In this document: piece after piece, positions 36,490 to 44,572 of the stretch
Position numbering within the stretch: position 1 is the stretch's first letter
How the letters are laid out: every line of letters begins with the position of its first letter
Assembly (NCBI RefSeq): GCF_025963695.1
Contig: NZ_JAOQAH010000067.1
Span: 1 to 64,000, forward strand
Source of the DNA: Segetibacter sp.
GTDB lineage: Bacteria; Bacteroidota; Bacteroidia; Chitinophagales; Chitinophagaceae
Direction: 5' to 3'
Length of the DNA: 64,000 nt
Notes under the pieces: model-generated
The model's database searches: none
What the model was told of the DNA's origin: nothing
Seen by the model: only the letters and a program-made list of their open reading frames with translations
Program-made: the position numbers and the translations under genes

Positions 36490-36508
36490 ACTTCGTTGTG
36501 TCACTCAC
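36490..36508 (-). repeat. Interspersed intergenic repeat, GTGACACAA form
   Basis: Minus strand reads AAGTGAGTGACACAACGAAG, close to 41851. Confidence 0.75.
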
Positions 36509-36662
36509 TTTTACAAATTGTTCTTTATTCAGCAAATTTCACCTGTTCTTTTTTCTCTTTTCGGGAGATTTATAAAACCGGTATTATTTCATGCAAACCT
36601 CAAAATCTGGTAGATTTCTTCAAGACAATTCCACTCCTCATTACGCTTGTTTGCATCTATAC

Positions 36663-36692
36663 ATGTATGTAAGGCTTTCATCTTACATACAT
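36663..36692. promoter_or_regulatory. Perfect 11-bp inverted repeat, possible operator
   Basis: ATGTATGTAAG (36663-36673) and CTTACATACAT (36682-36692), 8-nt spacer, in the divergent sucC/pncB region, 228 nt upstream of the pncB ATG. No T-run follows, so a protein-binding site is more likely than a terminator. Confidence 0.45.
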
Positions 36693-36919
36693 ACGTGATT
36701 GCCCCGCGCTGTTTCAACAACTTTTTTTGCATTCAAACACCGAACTTCCTTTTGCCAGGAATGTAAGAATGCGCTGGTATTTAAACTACGGCAGAAAAAA
36801 GAGGTAATGCCGGGTTTTCAACCATCCCCGTATATTACTTCCTGCCATCCACCGGCAACTTGTTAATTTTCAACTTTTAGCTGGTAGCATGTTTGCATAA
36901 ATTTCTAAAAAAAACAAAA

Positions 36920-38104
36920 ATGGCTAAAGCCGAAGTACAACTTTCTTCTTTACTTGATAACGACTTTTACAAGTTTACAATGCAGCATGGCGTTGTTAAG
37001 TTGTTTCCTAAGGCGAAGGCTCGTTATAAATTTATCAACAGGGGGAAACACAGTTTTCCTGATGGTTTTGCCGAAGCTCTTCGGGCAAGCGTAGATGCAA
37101 TGGCAACCCTGAAGCTGACCCTGCCGGAAAAAGAGTATTTAGCCGTAACCTGTCCATATCTTGATCCTACTTACTTTGATTTTTTGCAAGGCTACTGTTA
37201 CAATCCAGAAGAGGTAGTGATTGAGCAGAAGGGTAATGATGTTCGTATTTTTGTAGAAGGGTACTGGTACAGAACCATACTTTGGGAAGTACCGCTACTA
37301 TCACTTCTATCAGAGTTATATTATAAATTGACCAACCAGCAACGCAGCAACGATCAGCAGGTGGTAGAGATAACCAAAGAAAAAATAGAGAAATACAACA
37401 CTCTGGGCGTAACCGTAGCGGAGTTTGGAACCCGCCGGAGACATTCGTACCAGGTGCACCGTTTGGTAATGCAGGCGCTTAAACAATACGGGCAAAAGTC
37501 TTTTGTCGGTTCAAGCAATGTACATTTTGCAATGGCAAATGGGGTAAAGCCAATAGGCACACATGCGCACGAATGGTTTATGTTTCATGCAGCTAAATAC
37601 GGGTTTAAAATGGCGAACTCTTTAGGCCTCGATAATTGGGTGAAGGTTTATAGAGGCGACCTGGGTATTGCGCTTTCTGATACTTATACTACAACGGTCT
37701 TCTACGACCAGTTTGATCGAATGTTTGCCAAACTTTTTGACGGGGTGAGACATGACAGCGGAGATGCAATTGAATTTGCACAACTAACAATAAGGCATTA
37801 CCAAAAGCTGGGCATAGATCCTATGTCAAAAACTATTGTTTTCTCGGATGCTCTGAATTATGAAAAAGTAGCACGGATAGCAGAATTTTGCAGGGAAAAA
37901 ATAGGTATGTCTTTTGGCATTGGTACAAATCTTACCAACGATGTTGGTTTAAAACCGATGAATATTGTTATTAAAATGGTGGAGGCATTTCCGGATGGGG
38001 GAGCCTGGACGCCGGTTGTAAAATTGTCGGATGAACGCGGCAAATACACCGGAGACGAAAAGACAATTAACCTGGCAAAAACTATTTTAAACATTCCTGA
38101 ATGA
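36920..38104 (+). CDS. pncB: Nicotinate phosphoribosyltransferase
   Basis: 394 residues, typical PncB. It makes nicotinate mononucleotide from nicotinate and PRPP in NAD salvage. Conserved segments: LLDNDFYKFTMQHGV, YRFINR-like YKFINRGKHSFP, GTRRRHSYQVHRL, SNVHFAMANGVKPIGTHAHEWFM, RHDSGDAIEFA and the C-terminal VVKLSDERGKYTGDEKT. The ATG at 36920 is the family start (MAKAEVQLSSLLD); a TTG at 36893 would add nine unlikely residues. Confidence 0.95.
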   Translation: MAKAEVQLSSLLDNDFYKFTMQHGVVKLFPKAKARYKFINRGKHSFPDGFAEALRASVDAMATLKLTLPEKEYLAVTCPYLDPTYFDFLQGYCYNPEEVVIEQKGNDVRIFVEGYWYRTILWEVPLLSLLSELYYKLTNQQRSNDQQVVEITKEKIEKYNTLGVTVAEFGTRRRHSYQVHRLVMQALKQYGQKSFVGSSNVHFAMANGVKPIGTHAHEWFMFHAAKYGFKMANSLGLDNWVKVYRGDLGIALSDTYTTTVFYDQFDRMFAKLFDGVRHDSGDAIEFAQLTIRHYQKLGIDPMSKTIVFSDALNYEKVARIAEFCREKIGMSFGIGTNLTNDVGLKPMNIVIKMVEAFPDGGAWTPVVKLSDERGKYTGDEKTINLAKTILNIPE

Positions 38105-38156
38105 GGATCGAAGCGGCACAATTTTTTAACTACCCGATAAAACAACAGACACTAAA

Positions 38157-38447
38157 ATGGCAAGTATGGACAATAATAACCCCGCTGAAATGAGTAATGA
38201 AGATCTTGAAAAAGATATGCAAAAGAGGAACGAGGAAGATGGCAAAGGCAACCAGGAGCATGTGCAAAAAAGTACTGCAACAGAAGGTGAGTTATTAACG
38301 CCTGATACCGACCCGGCGGCGGTACCCAAGGTAGATGCTTCAGGATTTATCGTTGATGAAAACGCACATGTCGGTAATATGCCTGACCCCGAAGCTTTAG
38401 ATAGTTGGGAGAGTAATGATGATGATCCAAATAAGTTGTCAAGCTAG
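38157..38447 (+). CDS. Small acidic hypothetical protein
   Basis: 96 residues, strongly acidic (many Asp/Glu), Asn- and Asp-rich, with low complexity and no hydrophobic core, signal peptide or Cys. It is likely disordered. The frame follows pncB by 52 nt on the same strand, with an ATG after an A-rich segment. I recognise no family; similar short acidic proteins are common in Chitinophagaceae but their role is unknown. Coding status rests on frame length, position and the absence of overlap. Confidence 0.6.
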   Translation: MASMDNNNPAEMSNEDLEKDMQKRNEEDGKGNQEHVQKSTATEGELLTPDTDPAAVPKVDASGFIVDENAHVGNMPDPEALDSWESNDDDPNKLSS

Positions 38448-38469
38448 CCGCAGAGAACATAGCTTTTGA

Positions 38470-39849
38470 TTATCGGTGTTGAGGTATATCAACACCTTTT
38501 AATTTTCTATACATTTCTGTTGCATACAGGTCAGTCATACCCGATATTAAATCAAAGGCGCTCAGTACTTTTTCGTATGGTGAATTTGTGTCTTCAAATT
38601 CCCTAAACTGTACCGGGAACAACTTCAGCACTTTTTCATCTTTATGATCAGGTTTCTTCTTCAACAGTGCGGGAACAAATAAGCCGAGCAATTCAGACAT
38701 TACGTTATAGCCCGCTATTTCAATTTCCAAAACCGTGTCATGGTTATAAATCTTCTCGTTTGAGATTTTCATCACTTCTTTCAACGCGCCGTAACGGTTT
38801 TCAATGTTATCGATCAAAGTATCATTAAATGTCCCTTCTAATATAGATTGCCTGTTCTCCCAAAACACTTCCGCTGCTTTTATAGTAAGAAGATTAATTG
38901 CCCTTGCCCTCAGGAAGCTAATTTTTTCATTCATATCATCAATCCTGTCGTAAATCTCCTCGGTTCTCTTTTTAAAATCTTGCTCGTCATTAAGGCAATC
39001 AATTACGTGAAAGAAAGAAGTTCTCACTAAATCATGAGAGAGAATACCAAGCCTGTGCGCATCTTCCATATCAATGATGCTGTAACAAATGTCGTCTGCC
39101 GCCTCTACCAGGTAAACAAAAGGGTGACGTTTGTACATCACCGTTTCGCCTTCTTCGCGGTGCATTCCTAATTTTTCAGCAATCGCATGAACGGCGTGGG
39201 CTTCAGATAAAAAGAAGCCGAATTTCTTTCTGTGCTTAAATCGCTTATCTATACCTGTTGCCTCACAAGGATATTTTAGTATGGATGCAATTGTTGTGTA
39301 GGTAAGTCCTAGTCCTGCAGTCAATCTTCCTTTAAAAACGTGGGTTAGTATTCTGATTGCATTCGCATTGCCTTCAAAGTTCGATATGTCTGCCCACTCT
39401 CTTTCGCTGAAGAAGCTTTGGAGTTGTTTTTCATCAATAAGCGAATTAGCATTATTAATAAAATAGGCTGAAATAGCTTTTTCGCCCGAATGTCCGAATG
39501 CAGGATTGCCAATATCGTGTGCAAGGCATCCGGCAGCTATAACGTTTGCCAGCTCGTACCTATAGAACTCGTAACTGTCGCTCGACTTATCGGCAATTTC
39601 TTTACTTAATTTTTCTCCTACCATACTACCCAATGATCGCCCTACACTGGCAACTTCCAGCGAATGCGTAAGACGGTTGTGCACAAAAGTGCTCCCCGGC
39701 AGTGGAAATACCTGCGTTTTATTTTGTAATCTCCTGAAAGCTGATGAAAATATAATCCGGTCAAAATCTTTTTGAAATCCCGATCTCGGTCCGGCAGATT
39801 CTTTTTGTTGTCCTATACGTTGCGTAGTAAAAATTGTCTCCCAATTCAT
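38470..39849 (-). CDS. dgt: dNTP triphosphohydrolase (dGTPase, HD domain)
   Basis: 459 residues. It cleaves dNTPs to nucleoside and triphosphate. HD metal site: NRLTHSLEVASVG (His), CLAHDIGNPAFGHSGE (HD), and a third part in VEAADDICYSIIDMEDA. RRLQNKTQVFPLPG is the usual N-terminal segment. The C-terminal half is the helical dGTPase extension. Substrate range (dGTP only or all dNTPs) is not readable from sequence. It stands next to the ligase-associated repair genes, but dgt is not a fixed member of that set. Confidence 0.92.
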   Translation of the reverse strand: MNWETIFTTQRIGQQKESAGPRSGFQKDFDRIIFSSAFRRLQNKTQVFPLPGSTFVHNRLTHSLEVASVGRSLGSMVGEKLSKEIADKSSDSYEFYRYELANVIAAGCLAHDIGNPAFGHSGEKAISAYFINNANSLIDEKQLQSFFSEREWADISNFEGNANAIRILTHVFKGRLTAGLGLTYTTIASILKYPCEATGIDKRFKHRKKFGFFLSEAHAVHAIAEKLGMHREEGETVMYKRHPFVYLVEAADDICYSIIDMEDAHRLGILSHDLVRTSFFHVIDCLNDEQDFKKRTEEIYDRIDDMNEKISFLRARAINLLTIKAAEVFWENRQSILEGTFNDTLIDNIENRYGALKEVMKISNEKIYNHDTVLEIEIAGYNVMSELLGLFVPALLKKKPDHKDEKVLKLFPVQFREFEDTNSPYEKVLSAFDLISGMTDLYATEMYRKLKGVDIPQHR

Positions 39850-39996
39850 GTTTAAAATTAAGCTTTAGTAACACCCGGTAACGGCTGCAAAAGTCTGTCA
39901 ATAATTTTTAAAAGAATAATTCTAAAACAACGCGCCGTCAAAAGCTGCTTCACTCAGTCTTATCCGTAAACTAATTCCTCCGCACTTTGTATTATA

Positions 39997-40004
39997 TATC
40001 TTTG
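39997..40004 (+). promoter_or_regulatory. TAnnTTTG -7 box before pdeM
   Basis: TATCTTTG lies 19 nt before the GTG at 40024. Another TTTG at 39986-39989 is too close to serve as -33. Confidence 0.4.
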
Positions 40005-40023
40005 GCGCGTAAAATATTTAGGA

Positions 40024-40707
40024 GTGCAGGTATCAGAGAAGTTTTTATTACATCAACAAACGCTGTGGCTGTCACCCGATCGCTGCATTTATTGGGAAGA
40101 GCAAAATGTCCTAATTGTCTCAGATCTTCATTTTGGCAAAACGGGTCATTTTCGTAAATCAGGCATAGCCGTTCCACAGAATGTTTACAAAGAGGATATG
40201 CAAAGACTAATGGCGCAGTTACAATTTTACAAGCCCGAGCAGTTATTAGTGGTAGGCGATTTGTTTCATAGCGTGTTGAACAAAGAGCTGGATTTATTCA
40301 AAAAATGGAGAAGCGATTTCAGCACCCTTCACATTCAGTTAGTAAAAGGCAACCACGACATCCTGAAAAGAGAGTGGTACGCCGACTCTAATATTTCTGT
40401 TTCGGATTTACACTATCACCTTGCAAATTTTTGTTTTGTGCACGACATTACCGAAGCATGTGCGCCCTCTGAAAATATTCATTATTACTTCAGCGGCCAC
40501 ATCCATCCGTGCGTGCTGCTAAAGGGGCTTGCAAAACAAAAGGTCTCTTTGCCTTGTTATTATTTTGCTGAAAATTTTGCCGTAATACCAGCTTTTTCAA
40601 AATTTACAGGAACCGCGCTAATAGATAGAAAATCTGCTGATAATGTTTTTGCCATTATACCTTCCAACCTGGCAAAAGGTCAGCAAGGTGCGGTTGTGAA
40701 AGTGTAA
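40024..40707 (+). CDS. pdeM: Ligase-associated DNA-repair endonuclease PdeM (metallophosphoesterase)
   Basis: 227 residues. Calcineurin-like metallophosphoesterase with the full metal-site order: SDLHFGKTGHFR, VGDLFHS, KGNHDI, and SGHIHP. This family is the Mn2+-dependent nuclease of the bacterial Lhr-core/ligase/exonuclease repair set, whose other parts are at 41905, 44573 and 46248. The start is a GTG at 40024; no ATG lies before residue 59, and the family start (VxEx..L.......ALYW) falls there. Cytoplasmic. Confidence 0.9.
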   Translation: MQVSEKFLLHQQTLWLSPDRCIYWEEQNVLIVSDLHFGKTGHFRKSGIAVPQNVYKEDMQRLMAQLQFYKPEQLLVVGDLFHSVLNKELDLFKKWRSDFSTLHIQLVKGNHDILKREWYADSNISVSDLHYHLANFCFVHDITEACAPSENIHYYFSGHIHPCVLLKGLAKQKVSLPCYYFAENFAVIPAFSKFTGTALIDRKSADNVFAIIPSNLAKGQQGAVVKV

Positions 40708-40778
40708 CGTGAATGAAAATGACGGGCTTTTAAAAAGATTGTTTTTGAACTCAACCGTAAGTCCCTTTTGAGTCAGTC

Positions 40779-40792
40779 GTTGCGTCGCACTC
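40779..40792 (-). repeat. Interspersed intergenic repeat, TTGCGACGCAA form
   Basis: GTTGCGTCGCACTC on the plus strand, between the plus-strand pdeM and HDAC-like genes. Confidence 0.75.
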
Positions 40793-40856
40793 TTCAACGG
40801 TAGAACAGTATGGAACAAAAAATGCCTTAAATTAAGAATCGACAAATATCAGCGAC

Positions 40857-41759
40857 ATCATCAAGATAGCCTACTCTCCAATTTATTCTCACCCGTTGCC
40901 TGAAGGTCACCGCTTTCCCATGCTGAAGTATGAGCTAATTCCCGGGCAATTATTGCACGAGGGTACCATTACCCCTGACAATATTTTTGCCTCCCCGCCC
41001 TGCAGCCAAGAAATAATTTTGCTTACACACACTCGTGAATACCTGGATAAACTGCTCAATCAAAAATTATCCGCTTCCGAACAAAGAAGGATAGGGTTTC
41101 CCCAATCACCAGAGTTGACAGAAAGGGAACTAATGATCACACAAGGAACAATTGATTGTTGTCATTATGCTTTTGAAAGTGGTGTGGCCCTAAATGTTGC
41201 CGGCGGAACGCATCATGCATTTGCAGATAGGGGAGAAGGCTTCTGCATGTTAAACGACCAGGGCGTTGCATCAAACTATTTAATTGATAAAAGGCTGGCT
41301 AAGAAAATTCTGATAATAGATTTGGACGTTCACCAGGGAAATGGTACCGCTAAGCTTTTTGAAAATGAACCCCGGGTTTTTACTTTCAGCATGCATGGCC
41401 AACACAATTATCCTTTTCATAAAGAACAGTCAGACCTTGACATGCCCCTTACAGATGGAATAGACGATGGGGAGTATCTAAACATCCTATCGGAGACATT
41501 GCCCGAGCTATTCATGCAGGTAAGGCCAGATTTCTGCTTTTACCAATCCGGTGTAGACATACTTGAAACAGACAAGTTTGGTAAGTTAAAAGTGAGCCTG
41601 CAAGGATGTAAACAGAGAGATGAAATGGTGCTTTCGCTTGTTAAGAAACACGCAGTTCCTTGTGTGGTTTCTATGGGTGGCGGTTATTCTCCTGACATAA
41701 GAAACATTGTGGAGGCCCATTGCAATACTTTTAGAACAGCTTTTGATATTTACCGATAA
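40857..41759 (+). CDS. Histone-deacetylase-like (acetoin utilization AcuC family) zinc deacetylase
   Basis: 300 residues as drawn. Zinc-site motifs are complete: GGTHHAFADRGEGFCMLND (active-site His pair), IDLDVHQGNGTAK (Asp, His ligands), SGVDILETDKFG (Asp ligand) and GGGYS. The fold and size match bacterial class-II-like HDACs that remove acyl groups from lysine or polyamines. The start is unusual: the first ATG/GTG/TTG is the TTG at 40896, yet the family N-terminus (IKIAYSPIYSHPLPEGHR) is encoded just upstream, in frame, from an ATC at 40857; the next stop in frame is at 40833. I infer a non-standard ATC start or a base change in this sequence. Confidence 0.85.
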   Translation: MIKIAYSPIYSHPLPEGHRFPMLKYELIPGQLLHEGTITPDNIFASPPCSQEIILLTHTREYLDKLLNQKLSASEQRRIGFPQSPELTERELMITQGTIDCCHYAFESGVALNVAGGTHHAFADRGEGFCMLNDQGVASNYLIDKRLAKKILIIDLDVHQGNGTAKLFENEPRVFTFSMHGQHNYPFHKEQSDLDMPLTDGIDDGEYLNILSETLPELFMQVRPDFCFYQSGVDILETDKFGKLKVSLQGCKQRDEMVLSLVKKHAVPCVVSMGGGYSPDIRNIVEAHCNTFRTAFDIYR

Positions 41760-41850
41760 TCGTGGCAGGGTAATAACGGTTGAGAAAACATATAACGTTG
41801 CAGGACTGTTATAGTCAAAAGGAAAAAAGTTGATCAAGTTATACAAGTAT

Positions 41851-41878
41851 AAGTGAGTGACACAACGATGTTTAGCAC
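41851..41878 (+). repeat. Interspersed intergenic repeat, GTGACACAA form
   Basis: AAGTGAGTGACACAACGATG followed by TTTAGCAC. Convergent gap. The 5' flank (ACAAGTATAAG) resembles the 62134 copy. Confidence 0.75.
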
Positions 41879-41904
41879 AGGTCGGATGCTGACTAATAAT
41901 AATT

Positions 41905-44406
41905 CTACTTTTCTAATTGTGCCTGCATTTTCTTTATTCTGTCTTCAAGCTTTTCGCTACTCATGTTTTCGCGCATGCTATCTACTTTCACGGGGAAACA
42001 AAAGGGCGTAAGTTGGGTGGGCCACTTTAAAATGATGTTCGATTTTTGTATGCGCTCGAGCATGTTGCGCAACCTCATTTCTTCCATTTGTTGTTCCATC
42101 ACTTCGTTGTACGACTGGCGAAGGAGCAGGTTTTGATTGTCGTACTCGGTAAATACATTGAAGATTAGGGAGGCTGAAGATTGCAGGTGCCGTGCTTTCT
42201 TTTGCTCGCCCGGATATCCTGTAAATATTAACCCTCCGATTACACCAATGTCTCTAAACTTTCGTCGCGCCATCTCTGTAGAGTTGACACTTCGCTGAAT
42301 ATCTGCAAACAAATTATCAGTAGAAAATAGTTCATACACATTAGCATCGTCAACGGGAATGGGCTGATCGCTGAGCAATTCGAATCCATAATCGTTCATC
42401 GCAATTGAAAAAGTGATAGGGGTAATACGGCTGACGCGATAGGCCAAAATCGCAGCCATCGCCTCGTGCACAAGCCGTCCCTCAAAAGGATAAACAAATA
42501 AGTGGTAACCGTCTTTTGTCTCGATCTGCTCTATCAACAACTCATTTTCTTTGGGAACATGCGACAGTTTTTGTTGCAGGTCAAACAAAGGTCTAAGCGC
42601 TATTAATTCTACGTCACCAGAAGTAAGGGCGGAATTAAATTTTCTTCTAAGCATCATGCCAAGGTTGGATGATAGCGGCATTCTTCCACCGTCCCAACTA
42701 GGTACGATTGCTTTTGAAGCATTTGATTTTCGAACCAGCGCCGTCATCTCCTTTACCATCACAAACTCAAGGTTTCGGCCTGCGAGCGTAAATACATTTC
42801 CGGGTTCAAGCCTTGAAATAAAGGTCTCCTCAATCACACCGACGTAGCCGCCTGAAATAAACTTCACCTTCATCATCGGGCTGCTAACAATCGTTCCAAT
42901 ATGCATGCGATGGCGCATGGCTATTCTTCGGTTTTTTATCCGGTAGACCCCATCCTCACCCACTTCAACTTTTTTATATTCGTCGTACTGAAGCAACGCA
43001 TCCCCGCCGTTTACAATGGTATGTAATACCTGCAACCACTCAGCATCGGTTATGTCAGCATAGCAATAAGTGCGCTTTACTTCCTCGAAAATATCGTCTG
43101 GTTTAAAGCCTTCGCCTACAGCCAGCGTACACAAATATTGGATGAGGACATCAAAGCACAGCATTCGGGGTTCGCGGCTTTCTATGAGATTTTCTTCCAT
43201 AGCCTGTTTTAGTGCCGCGGCCTCTACTAACTCAAGCGAATGTGTTGGAAGAAAATAAATCTTACTCACTTTTCCCGGCTGGTGACCACTGCGGCCGGCG
43301 CGTTGTAAAAACCGGGCAACACCTTTTGGAGAACCGACCTGTATGACTGTTTCAACGGGACGAAAATCGACGCCGAGGTCTAAGCTGGCGGTACAAACCA
43401 CTGCTTTTAGTTTGGTTGTGTGTAGGGCTTCTTCGACCCACAAACGTAATTCCTGCTCGATGCTTCCGTGGTGAAGCGCAATGGCACCTGCGAGGTCAGG
43501 AGCGATCTCTAAAATTTTCTGGTACCAACGTTCGCTCATGCCGCGGGTATTGATAAAAACAAGGGTAGTATTGTTAGCGCGAATAATGTCTACCGCTTGC
43601 TGCGCAAGGTTTAACCCAAGGTGGCCCGCCCATGGAAATTTTTCAATTTCTTCGGGAATAACAGACTCAATTGCTATTTCCTTACGCAGGTTTGCTTTAA
43701 CGATAACAGGGGAGGGTAGTGGCAGTGACGGATCTGAGGTAGTCAACGGAGCTAGCAGTACATCCCTGGCTTGCTCAAGATTTCCAATTGTCGCGCTAAT
43801 GCCCCAGAGCGAGAGGGGCAAAGCAGCCGTTCTTTCTGCAAATTTTTGCCTCAAACCAACAATTCGTGAGACGGCTAACTCTACCTGAGTGCCACGTTTG
43901 CTTCCTAACAGTTCATGCCATTCGTCAACAGCAATTATTTGCAGTGTTGAAAATGTATCAGGATAATCTTTTTGGCCTAGCAGTAAATGAAGACTTTCAG
44001 GCGTAATAATCAAGGCCTCAGGCATATTTCGTTTTTGCTTTTGCCTTTCATTTACATCCGTATCTCCATTCCTGATTCCAATTTGCCAACTCATTCCGAG
44101 TTCTTCGATAACTTCTTCCATCGCCCGTGCAATGTCTTTTCCTAGGGCTCTTAGTGGAGTTACCCAAAGCAGTTGCATGCCACTTTTTTTCTTTGTTTTA
44201 TAGCTTTTAGGGTTTTGATTGATGTAGTTGATAATGGCTCCAAGAAAGACAGAGAAGGTTTTACCAAAACCGGTGGGCGCATTAACAAGGCCGCTGTTTC
44301 CGGCTTGTATTTCCTGCCACGCCTGCACCTGGAATTCAAAAGGCTTCATTTTTTTTGAAGCCAGCCACGTCTTTATTACTTTATATCCGGGTGTTTTTTC
44401 GAGCAT
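41905..44406 (-). CDS. Ligase-associated DNA-repair DEXH helicase (Lhr-core type)
   Basis: 833 residues, the Lhr-core length, without the long C-terminal extension of E. coli Lhr. Superfamily 2 motifs: Q-like FEFQVQAWQEI, Walker A NAPTGFGKT (~41-49), DEWH box VDEWHELLGSKRGTQVELA, SATIGN motif III, VFINTRGMSER motif IV, and SLDLGVDFRPVETVIQVGSPKGVARFLQRAGRSGHQPG motifs V-VI region. A winged-helix and beta-barrel part follows. It is a 3'-5' DNA translocase/helicase that works with the ligase and exonuclease genes upstream on the same strand. The gap to the ligase gene is 166 nt. Confidence 0.93.
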   Translation of the reverse strand: MLEKTPGYKVIKTWLASKKMKPFEFQVQAWQEIQAGNSGLVNAPTGFGKTFSVFLGAIINYINQNPKSYKTKKKSGMQLLWVTPLRALGKDIARAMEEVIEELGMSWQIGIRNGDTDVNERQKQKRNMPEALIITPESLHLLLGQKDYPDTFSTLQIIAVDEWHELLGSKRGTQVELAVSRIVGLRQKFAERTAALPLSLWGISATIGNLEQARDVLLAPLTTSDPSLPLPSPVIVKANLRKEIAIESVIPEEIEKFPWAGHLGLNLAQQAVDIIRANNTTLVFINTRGMSERWYQKILEIAPDLAGAIALHHGSIEQELRLWVEEALHTTKLKAVVCTASLDLGVDFRPVETVIQVGSPKGVARFLQRAGRSGHQPGKVSKIYFLPTHSLELVEAAALKQAMEENLIESREPRMLCFDVLIQYLCTLAVGEGFKPDDIFEEVKRTYCYADITDAEWLQVLHTIVNGGDALLQYDEYKKVEVGEDGVYRIKNRRIAMRHRMHIGTIVSSPMMKVKFISGGYVGVIEETFISRLEPGNVFTLAGRNLEFVMVKEMTALVRKSNASKAIVPSWDGGRMPLSSNLGMMLRRKFNSALTSGDVELIALRPLFDLQQKLSHVPKENELLIEQIETKDGYHLFVYPFEGRLVHEAMAAILAYRVSRITPITFSIAMNDYGFELLSDQPIPVDDANVYELFSTDNLFADIQRSVNSTEMARRKFRDIGVIGGLIFTGYPGEQKKARHLQSSASLIFNVFTEYDNQNLLLRQSYNEVMEQQMEEMRLRNMLERIQKSNIILKWPTQLTPFCFPVKVDSMRENMSSEKLEDRIKKMQAQLEK

Positions 44407-44572
44407 TAATGCTTTGGGTTGTTCTGGTAAGAGGAAGCAATTGAGTGAGCCGTAAAGATAAGTTGAAGTTAATGTGGACGAATTGTATTAGCATAGCGTA
44501 AACAGTTCCCGGACTTTTAAGCATTATCAAAGAAATTTGTTGAAATACGAAAAGGTGTACCTGTTGGAGTTT

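Larger units (their letters stand above)
36397..36919. other. 523-bp divergent intergenic region (sucC / pncB)
   Basis: Promoter region for two divergent genes. Contains a reverse copy of the repeat (36490-36508) and a perfect 11-bp inverted repeat (36663-36692) that could be an operator. No frame supported. Confidence 0.5.
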
